Assembly (NCBI GenBank): GCA_900542235.1
Contig: UQNB01000100.1
Coordinates: 1-5,231, forward strand
Origin: an uncultured Collinsella sp.
GTDB lineage: Bacteria > Actinomycetota > Coriobacteriia > Coriobacteriales > Coriobacteriaceae
Direction: 5' to 3'
Length of the DNA: 5,231 nucleotides
How positions within the stretch are numbered: position 1 is the stretch's first letter; every line of letters begins with the position of its first letter. Both the position numbers and the translations under genes were made by a program. This document shows positions 1-4,903 of the stretch, in pieces. Under the pieces are notes generated by a model, which was given only the letters and a program-made list of their open reading frames with translations, made no database searches and was not told the origin of the DNA.

Positions 1-1904
1 TGGAAGCAGCCGCGGACGCGCGCGGGAGGGGGCGGGGCGGAGCCGATAAAGCTATGGATAAGCGAGCGCGTCAGCTCGGTATAGGAAAGCTGGGCGAGCG
101 TCTCGCGCTTACGCGACTCCAGGCGCAGGCCGGAATCCGCCGGCTGCACGCCGCGGCGAAGCTCACATGTCGGATCGTCGATACTGGGCGCCGTGGTATC
201 ACGCACCAAGACATCTTTAATCATGAGCTTGGGCTTCACACGTCCCTGCCAATGCTCGGCCACGGCCTCGAACACCAAGTCGACGGCACTGTCGCAATTG
301 ATGAGCCTATCGATCTGCGGCACGCGGAACATGATGGCCGGCACACTCGCAGCGCCATCGGTCGCCACAAAGCGCATGTGCTCGCCGGTTTTGCCCACCA
401 CGGCGCGATCGCACATCGTCACGCCCTCGGCGGCCAGAAGCGGCACCTTATTGCCCTGGCCAAACGGCTCAAGACGAGAAATCTGCTCGATAGTCTCGAT
501 ATTTAGCTCGGAGAGGTCAACGGTGGCGGCAACCTCGTCAGTGTCCTCAAAGTCATCGGCGGGAAGCTCCGATAGCACGGCCGAAAGGCGACGGCGGAAC
601 TCATCGAGCTTGGATGTCTCGATGGTCACACCTACCGCACCGGCATGCCCGCCGCGACGAATCAACAGGTCGGAGCAACGCTCGACGGCATCGAACAAGT
701 TGACTTTGCCCACCGAGCGGCCCGATCCGCGTGCAACGCCGTCCTCGATCGAGAAGAGCAGCGCCGGCACGTGGTAGCGATTGGTCAGGCGGCTCGCCAC
801 GATGCCCTTGACGCCCTCGTGCCAGCCCTCGCCGCCCACGACGATTGCGCGCCCGCCGTCATAAGTCTCCTCGACCTTCGCCATGGCATCGCGCGTAAGC
901 TCGGCCTCGATCTCGCGGCGTTGGCGATTGGTTTCCTCGAGCTCGGCTGCCAGTGCACTTGCTTCAATAGGATCACGGGCAAGCAGCAGGTCAAGCGCCA
1001 GCTTGGGATCAGCCATGCGGCCGGCAGCGTTCAGACGAGGGATGAGTGAAAACGACAGGCCGTCGGCCGTAATGGTAGAAAGGTCGGCCTTGGCAAGTGC
1101 GGCAAGCGCGATATAGCCGGGACGGGCCGTCACGCGCATCTGCTGGATGCCCTCGGCGACCAGTGCGCGATTCTCGGGCGTGAGCGGCATCATGTCGGAC
1201 ACGGTGCCCAGCGCCGCGACCTCTATCAGCGAACGCCAATACGACGGCTTGCCCAAACGCTCTCCCAGAACCTGCACCAGCTTAAGCGCCACGCCGGCAC
1301 CGGCAAGCTCGCGCGAGGGACCCTCGTCCTCGAGCTTGGGGTCGGTCAGGGGCACGCCCTGCGGCACCTGGTCGGACGGCTCGTGATGGTCCGTGACCAC
1401 CAAATCGATCCCCAGGCTCTCCAGATAGGAGACCTCTTCCTTGGCAGCAATACCGTTATCGACGGTCACAATCAGGTTGGGTTGGGCGAGCTCGTTGACG
1501 CGGTCGAGCGCCGCACGCGACAGGCCGTAGCCCTCGTCAAAGCGATGCGGGATAAACGGCGTGACGTTGGCGCCAAACGAACGTAGCGCCTCGGTCAACA
1601 GACAAGTCGACGTAATGCCGTCGACGTCAAAATCGCCAAAGACGGCGATGCGCTCGTGGCTGCGAATAGCACGCTCAACGCGGTCGGCGACGACCGCCAT
1701 GCCCGGAATAACGAGCGGGTCCGCCCAGTCGCGATCGAGCGAAGGCGTCAAAAACAGCTGGCCTTCTTCGATGGATGTAATGCCGTGCGCAACCATAATG
1801 CGCGCCACCAACCCGGGTATGCCCAGGCCAGCCGAAAGTTCCTTTTCGAGCTCGGGGTTTTGCCGAGCGACCGCCCAGCGATGCGTCGTCTTAAGCGATG
1901 ACAT
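1..1904 (-). CDS. recJ: RecJ, single-stranded-DNA-specific 5'-3' exonuclease (partial, C-terminus beyond left edge)
   Basis: RecJ degrades single-stranded DNA 5' to 3' in RecF-pathway recombination and in mismatch and base-excision repair, using divalent metals in the DHH phosphoesterase fold. The reading frame is open from the ATG at 1904 to the window edge (634 codons). Visible motifs in order: VFGDFDVDGIT at residues 88-98 (DHH motif I, with DFD for the usual DYD), VTVDNGI at 146-152, TDHHEP at 171-176 (the DHH signature), ALGTVSDMMPL at 231-241, SLIPRLNAAGRM at 286-297, and the DHHA1 glycine motif IRRGGHAGAVG at 415-425. An OB-fold-like segment ends near residue 568. The N-terminal RWAVARQNPE matches the usual RecJ start, and GGGGGTGG lies 6 nt upstream, so ATG 1904 is preferred over an in-frame GTG 15 codons further up. 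E. coli RecJ is about 577 residues, so an extra C-terminal region is present. Identification is near certain; the end is not visible. Confidence 0.97.
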   Translation of the reverse strand, partial: MSSLKTTHRWAVARQNPELEKELSAGLGIPGLVARIMVAHGITSIEEGQLFLTPSLDRDWADPLVIPGMAVVADRVERAIRSHERIAVFGDFDVDGITSTCLLTEALRSFGANVTPFIPHRFDEGYGLSRAALDRVNELAQPNLIVTVDNGIAAKEEVSYLESLGIDLVVTDHHEPSDQVPQGVPLTDPKLEDEGPSRELAGAGVALKLVQVLGERLGKPSYWRSLIEVAALGTVSDMMPLTPENRALVAEGIQQMRVTARPGYIALAALAKADLSTITADGLSFSLIPRLNAAGRMADPKLALDLLLARDPIEASALAAELEETNRQRREIEAELTRDAMAKVEETYDGGRAIVVGGEGWHEGVKGIVASRLTNRYHVPALLFSIEDGVARGSGRSVGKVNLFDAVERCSDLLIRRGGHAGAVGVTIETSKLDEFRRRLSAVLSELPADDFEDTDEVAATVDLSELNIETIEQISRLEPFGQGNKVPLLAAEGVTMCDRAVVGKTGEHMRFVATDGAASVPAIMFRVPQIDRLINCDSAVDLVFEAVAEHWQGRVKPKLMIKDVLVRDTTAPSIDDPTCELRRGVQPADSGLRLESRKRETLAQLSYTELTRSLIHSFIGSAPPPPARVRGCF

Positions 1905-1956
1905 AGGCGCCCACCCCCGATAGGGGCAGGTCGCCGCGATACCTCTCACGGTTCAT
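1891..1956 (-). CDS. Possible 21-codon leader ORF overlapping the recJ start
   Basis: An ATG at 1956 opens a short frame, MNRERYRGDLPLSGVGAYVIA, ending at a TAA 13 nt inside recJ in a different frame. An AGAGGA sequence sits 9 nt before the ATG, a plausible ribosome binding site, and the ORF lies wholly downstream of the recJ promoter candidate. It could be a leader peptide coupled to recJ translation, since its stop overlaps the recJ start region. No family is recognised. A 21-codon frame can arise by chance in GC-rich DNA, so existence is uncertain; only the placement and the binding site support it. Confidence 0.3.
   Translation of the reverse strand: MNRERYRGDLPLSGVGAYVIA
1911..1926 (-). 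promoter_or_regulatory. recJ ribosome binding site partly held in a small GC hairpin
   Basis: On the recJ transcript, GGGGGUGG (1918-1911) lies 6 nt before the AUG at 1904. Four of its G residues can pair with CCCC at 1926-1923, leaving the 4-nt loop UAUC, so the site is in part of a short stem. The stem lies within the putative 21-codon leader ORF, whose translation would open it. Only four G-C pairs are seen, so the structure is suggestive rather than strong. Confidence 0.4.
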
Positions 1957-2012
1957 AGCGATGAGTCCTCTGTGTATGCCCGCTTCGGCAGGCAGATCTG
2001 TTGAACGGATTT

Positions 2013-2041
2013 ATTATACCGTGCGGCACGGACGCACAACG
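2013..2041 (-). promoter_or_regulatory. Candidate sigma70-type promoter of recJ
   Basis: On the minus strand a perfect -10 hexamer TATAAT occupies 2018-2013, in an otherwise GC-rich region. The -35 is poor: CGTTGT at 2041-2036 with a 17-nt spacer, or TTGTGC at 2039-2034 with 15 nt. Transcription would begin near 2006 and leave a leader of about 100 nt before the recJ ATG. The weak -35 and the palindrome in the spacer suggest that an activator or repressor could act here. The -10 is clear; promoter activity is inferred. Confidence 0.5.
2019..2031. promoter_or_regulatory. 13-bp perfect palindrome inside the recJ promoter spacer
   Basis: CCGTGC-G-GCACGG has 6-bp arms around a single base and directly abuts the minus-strand TATAAT at 2018-2013. 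A one-base centre cannot form a hairpin loop with full arms, so a dimeric protein binding site is the more likely reading. Position between -10 and -35 is typical of a repressor operator. The cognate regulator is not in the window. GC-rich DNA throws up some palindromes by chance. Confidence 0.35.
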
Positions 2042-2066
2042 TCCAGCACGCCTCGGTTTCGATAAA

Positions 2067-2097
2067 CGAGGGCGGTAATACCCTCGAAATATTCGAG
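2067..2097. promoter_or_regulatory. Overlapping inverted repeats upstream of the BASS gene
   Basis: Two dyads overlap here. CGAGGG (2067-2072) pairs with CCCTCG (2081-2086) across an 8-nt loop, and CTCGAA (2083-2088) pairs with TTCGAG (2092-2097) across ATA. They use the same bases around 2083-2086, so they are mutually exclusive as RNA hairpins but could both be read as DNA sites. They lie about 80-110 bp before the transporter start and would suit an operator or a leader switch. No clear -10/-35 pair for the transporter was found nearby, so the role is open. Confidence 0.3.
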
Positions 2098-2179
2098 CGT
2101 TTCTGACGCACGGACGCATGCGAGCGTCTAGCATATCCATTCAAAACGGATTCACGAGCAAAGGGAGTCGCAAGCGCAT

Positions 2180-3178
2180 ATGAAGCAATGGGTTGGACTG
2201 GGAAAGTTCCTCGCAGGGCATATGCAGATCATCGTTCCGATTTGCGTGGCGCTCGGCGTGCTCTTTCCCCAGCAGATCGGCGTGCTCAAGCCCATTGTTC
2301 CCGCCCTCTTCGCCTTTATGACGTTCCAAGGCGCGCTCAGTAACACCTTCCACCAGGTCGCTGAGGTGTTCCGCCGTCCCCTGCACCTGATTTTGGCGCT
2401 GCTCGTCTCGGCGGTGCTCATTCCCATAGCAGCCTATGCCATAGGGTCACTCTTCTTTGGCTCCAACCCCAACCTTGTCTGCGGCATCGTGCTCGAGTAC
2501 AGCGTACCCGTGGCAGTCACCGCCTTTATGTGGATTAGCATGTTTGGCGGCAACGGCCCGCTCGCGCTCACCATCATCCTGACGTCCTCGGTTATCTCGC
2601 CTGTGACGATTCCGCTCACGCTGAAGCTCTTGCTGGGTGCCACCGTCTCGATCGATGTGCCGAGCATGATGCAGGACATGGCCTTTATGATCGCCATCCC
2701 CGCCGTGCTCGGCATCGTGATCAACGAGCTCACGCGCGGATGGGGACACGAGAAACTCTCCCCCGCGCTTTCGCCCGCCTGCAAGTTCATGATGATGGGT
2801 GTCATCGCCTCCAACTCCACCGCCATGAGCGAGTACGTGCTACACATGAATGCGGTGCGCCTGGAAGTCGCCCTCTTTATTTTGACCTTCGCCATCAGCG
2901 GCTTTGTCGTCGGCATTCTGGTCGCCCGCGCGTTGCACCTGCCGTATAGCGAGACGACCACCATGTGCTTTACCTGCGGCATGCGCAATATCTCTTCGGG
3001 CGCCGTCATCGCCACGCAGTATTTTCCCGGCGAGGTCGTGTTTCCCGTCATGTGCGGAACGCTGTTTCAGCAGGTGCTCGCCTCGGTTATCGGACATCTC
3101 TTTGAGCGACTGACCGGCGAGGAGCGCGCCAAACAGCGCAAGCGGGTCAAGGCCGGGCGCGACGCGATGGCACGCTAG
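2180..3178 (+). CDS. Bile acid:sodium symporter (BASS/SBF) family transporter
   Basis: A 332-residue inner-membrane carrier of the BASS family (two-domain fold of about ten helices, known members moving bile acids, keto acids, pantoate or other organic anions). Hydrophobic segments are evident around residues 14-30, 37-52, 68-92, 98-122, 126-152, 164-182, 200-220, 228-250, 260-282 and 286-306, ending in a basic tail (312-332). Landmarks align by eye to the Neisseria ASBT homologue: GGN at 123-125 and SP at 140-141, HLPY at 253-256, then CGMRN at 266-270 in place of the family EVGMQN. Sodium-site residues therefore look substituted. ATG 2180 is preceded by AAGGGAG (2161-2167), a good but rather distant (12 nt) ribosome binding site. 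It is divergent from recJ and convergent with the DUF4931 gene. Family is secure; substrate and coupling ion cannot be read, and bile acid transport should not be assumed. Confidence 0.9.
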   Translation: MKQWVGLGKFLAGHMQIIVPICVALGVLFPQQIGVLKPIVPALFAFMTFQGALSNTFHQVAEVFRRPLHLILALLVSAVLIPIAAYAIGSLFFGSNPNLVCGIVLEYSVPVAVTAFMWISMFGGNGPLALTIILTSSVISPVTIPLTLKLLLGATVSIDVPSMMQDMAFMIAIPAVLGIVINELTRGWGHEKLSPALSPACKFMMMGVIASNSTAMSEYVLHMNAVRLEVALFILTFAISGFVVGILVARALHLPYSETTTMCFTCGMRNISSGAVIATQYFPGEVVFPVMCGTLFQQVLASVIGHLFERLTGEERAKQRKRVKAGRDAMAR

Positions 3179-3208
3179 GCAGCACACTTTTCGCAGGCGC
3201 TCGCCTTG

Positions 3209-4006
3209 CTATACGAGCGTTTCCAGATGCGCGCGTAGGCGCTCAGCATCGATATAGAGCGTGGTCTCGGCATTAACCTGGGCCAGACGATAGCCCACGA
3301 AGTAGGGCGATACCACCCAACGTGGCAACGCCTTGGCAATGGTCCGGCCGTCCATGTGGTAGAAGAACAAGTTGTACGACTCCGCGCGACCGCCGTGGTG
3401 TTCGTGCAGGATATAGCGCAGGGCCACCTGAATCGCATCGGCAAACAGGTCCGCTTCGGCTTGGTCGCGGGCGTCGTCGCTGGCGGCGATTCCCTGTGGA
3501 GCCGAGACGTTGACCTCAAAGAATCCCATGATCGGCTCGGTTGAGATGTTGACCGAGATTCTCCCCTGCCGCCAGACATTGATGCCTTCGAAATTGGCGG
3601 AAGTCAGCGAAGCATAGCCGTCTTCCTGCTCAAAACCCACAATCTGCATGTGAGGATGGACGAGGCTGCCGCCCGAAAGCGGGCCTTTGTTCTTGTACAT
3701 GAGCACGCTGAGGTACTGTTGGGAATCGATCATCTGCTGCCAACAGCCCAGGGCAAACCGCATCACATGATGCAGCTCATCCGGTTCATAGGTCGCCAGG
3801 TCGGCGTCGTGATTGGCCGACTCGATCAATACGGTCTGACGGGTGGCCCGCAAGGTCTTGAACTTATTCTCGAGCCAGATGCAGTCACCATCGCGCTCGA
3901 TGATGTTGGCGAGCCCCTCCGTGTCGCAAAAGGGGCACGCGGTGCCAGGGCGACGATTATCGTCGGGCTTACCGTTCGCCTGCTGAACGTCAAATACCAG
4001 CGCCAC
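3209..4006 (-). CDS. DUF4931 protein, GalT-like (HIT superfamily) nucleotidyltransferase homologue
   Basis: A 265-residue protein related to galactose-1-phosphate uridylyltransferase but shorter than GalT (about 350). Residues 24-27 are CPFC, the likely zinc half-site; 46-49 ENKF and 60-66 LIESANH match the GalT core; 106-122 carries NKGP, SGGSLVHPH and MQI, the HPHxQ active-site motif in which the second histidine (119) is the nucleophile uridylylated in GalT. GFFEVNV (161-167), ESYNLFFYHMDG (209-220) and PRWVVSPYFVGY (228-239) are typical of the DUF4931 family. The start is GTG at 4006: GGAGG (4015-4019) lies 8 nt upstream, inside the final codons of cutC, and the genes are 3 bp apart, so translation is probably coupled. 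The natural substrate is unknown; a nucleotidyl transfer or hydrolysis on a sugar or nucleotide phosphate is inferred from the intact motif. Confidence 0.9.
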   Translation of the reverse strand: MALVFDVQQANGKPDDNRRPGTACPFCDTEGLANIIERDGDCIWLENKFKTLRATRQTVLIESANHDADLATYEPDELHHVMRFALGCWQQMIDSQQYLSVLMYKNKGPLSGGSLVHPHMQIVGFEQEDGYASLTSANFEGINVWRQGRISVNISTEPIMGFFEVNVSAPQGIAASDDARDQAEADLFADAIQVALRYILHEHHGGRAESYNLFFYHMDGRTIAKALPRWVVSPYFVGYRLAQVNAETTLYIDAERLRAHLETLV

Positions 4007-4009
4007 GGG

Positions 4010-4687
4010 TTATACCTCCAACGGCACGATCTTGGTGCCATGGAGCTCGGAGACGCCTAGCGCCGCTGCGACCGCGTCGCGATTTGCCGTAGTGATGCCG
4101 CCGCCGGGAAGGATGGTCAAACGATCGCCCGCATACTCGATTAAACGAGCCAGGTGATCGAAATTATCCTCGATCGACGTACCGGCCGCGCCGCCATGCG
4201 TGAGGATGCGCGTAACGCCGCAGTCGGCAAGTGTATCAATCGCATCGAGCTGAGCCTCGGGCGAAAGCTGGTCAAATGCCATGTGGAAGGTGATGTCAAG
4301 GGACTCGCGCTTGCACTCCTCGGTCGCGCAACCCGTAGCCATAACGAGGGCGCCAAGGGTGAGCTCGTCGAGCGCCCAGCCGCCGGCACAGGGCTTGCAG
4401 CAGCCAAAGACCAAGCCGTCAACGCCGGCGCTTACGGCAAGGCCCAGGTCCATCTCCATCATGCGCAGCTCGTCTTGGTTGTAATGAAAGTCACCGCCAC
4501 GCGGGCGAATCATGCACATCACTCGCGCGTCATGCTCGTGAGCATAGCTGACTGTAGCGCTGATAACACCGGCCGAGGGTGTAGTGCCACCGACGGCAAG
4601 GTTGTCGCACAGTTCAATACGCCTTGCACCGGCATCGATAGCCGCCGGCACCCGCTCAAAGTTCTCGGCACAAAACTCGTACAGCAT
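4010..4687 (-). CDS. cutC: CutC family protein (TIM barrel; annotated as copper homeostasis)
   Basis: A 225-residue cytoplasmic CutC protein. The family was linked to copper tolerance in E. coli but its biochemical activity is unsettled. Motifs along the barrel: RIELCDNLAVGGTTPS at 23-38 (family signature), IRPRGGDF 60-67, DGLVFG 90-95, TFHMAFD 133-139 (usually HRAFD), RILTHGG 160-166, ILPGGGI 192-198 and ELHGT 214-218. Nine cysteines are present, including CCKPC at 96-100, where other members have a non-cysteine loop, and Cys120/Cys125. ATG 4687 is chosen because MLYEFCAENF matches the normal family start and GGGGG precedes it by 8 nt; a longer frame back to 4843 would read through the palindrome and terminator and has no homology. 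It is first in an operon with the DUF4931 gene. Family call is firm; the metal role is inference. Confidence 0.93.
   Translation of the reverse strand: MLYEFCAENFERVPAAIDAGARRIELCDNLAVGGTTPSAGVISATVSYAHEHDARVMCMIRPRGGDFHYNQDELRMMEMDLGLAVSAGVDGLVFGCCKPCAGGWALDELTLGALVMATGCATEECKRESLDITFHMAFDQLSPEAQLDAIDTLADCGVTRILTHGGAAGTSIEDNFDHLARLIEYAGDRLTILPGGGITTANRDAVAAALGVSELHGTKIVPLEV
4015..4019 (-). promoter_or_regulatory. Ribosome binding site of the DUF4931 gene inside cutC
   Basis: GGAGG on the minus strand lies within the last sense codons of cutC (TTG GAG GTA TAA) and 8 nt before the GTG at 4006. It fixes the GTG as the start, since no other start with such a site is near, and ties translation of the second gene to ribosomes finishing cutC. 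Confidence 0.8.
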
Positions 4688-4745
4688 AGATAGACCCCCA
4701 AAGACAGCAGATGTTTTCCGACGGGCATTGTCACACATCCCCATG

Positions 4746-4814
4746 AAGTTGCGGTGGAATAGGGACTGTTTTGGCCTCTGGAGCCCGTATTCAGTCCCTA
4801 TTTCACCGCAACTT
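4746..4814. repeat. 69-bp palindromic element with 23-nt inverted arms
   Basis: The arm at 4746-4768 (begins AAGTTGCGGTG, ends TAGGGACTG) is the inverted copy of the arm at 4792-4814 (begins CAGTCCCTA, ends CCGCAACTT). The single difference is a G opposite T at 4757/4803, which is a G-U pair in plus-strand RNA, so all 23 positions pair. The loop is 23 nt (4769-4791). No target-site duplication is evident. The length and near-perfect arms resemble a dispersed intergenic palindrome (REP/REPIN or miniature transposable element). Copy number cannot be judged from one window. It lies between cutC and the terminator and starts 59 bp upstream of the cutC ATG, so a cutC transcript starting beyond it would contain it. 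Confidence 0.88.
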
Positions 4815-4851
4815 AAAGGGGTGCTGACCGAAATGGTCAGCACCCCTTTTT
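4815..4851 (+). terminator. Strong intrinsic terminator hairpin (plus strand; weaker on minus)
   Basis: AAAGGGGTGCTGACC (4815-4829) pairs perfectly with GGTCAGCACCCCTTT (4835-4849) around the 5-nt loop GAAAT, a 15-bp stem followed by TTTTT (4847-4851). In the plus direction this is a textbook rho-independent terminator. In the minus direction only TTT follows, so it could serve the IS110 transposase transcript less efficiently and shield cutC from it. It touches the right arm of the palindromic element without a gap. No plus-strand gene lies upstream except the transporter, more than 1.6 kb away. Confidence 0.85.
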
Positions 4852-4888
4852 GCTGTATAGAAGTAGTCGTTGGGTGTTCCTATAGTTT

Positions 4889-4894
4889 TGTCAA
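4889..4894 (-). promoter_or_regulatory. Outward consensus -35 (TTGACA) in the IS110 right end
   Basis: A perfect TTGACA faces out of the element toward cutC, 9 nt after the transposase stop. At 17 nt downstream the sequence is AACGAC, not a -10; a TATACA exists at 4859-4854 but with a 29-nt spacer, too far. In IS110 relatives the -35 in the right end joins a -10 in the left end when the element circularises, driving bridge-RNA or transposase expression. This assignment is inference from that known arrangement. Confidence 0.5.
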
Positions 4895-4903
4895 CCGTCG
4901 GGG

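Noticed and set aside
54..1049. Several plus-strand open frames opposite recJ
   Set aside because: They are antisense shadows in GC-rich DNA; the minus strand carries a continuous RecJ frame with all its motifs.
2001..2029. TTGAAC at 2001 as a -35 for the rightward transporter
   Set aside because: At 17 nt downstream there is CGGCAC, not a -10; the AT-rich hexamer nearby fits the leftward promoter instead.
2434..3187. Minus-strand open frames opposite the transporter, up to 205 codons
   Set aside because: Composition is that of antisense translation of hydrophobic codons; no recognisable domain, while the plus strand gives a complete BASS protein.
3193..3209. Hairpin GCAGGCG/CGCCTTGC between the convergent transporter and DUF4931 genes
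   Set aside because: The stem is short and bulged and no T-run follows on either strand, so it cannot be called a terminator.
4688..4843. A 52-residue N-terminal extension of CutC starting at 4843
   Set aside because: It would be encoded by the terminator and the palindrome, lacks any family similarity, and the family start falls at 4687.
4854..4894. TTGACA with TATACA as a complete promoter driving cutC from the IS end
   Set aside because: The spacer is 29 nt, well outside the 16-19 nt range, and the terminator hairpin lies between it and cutC.
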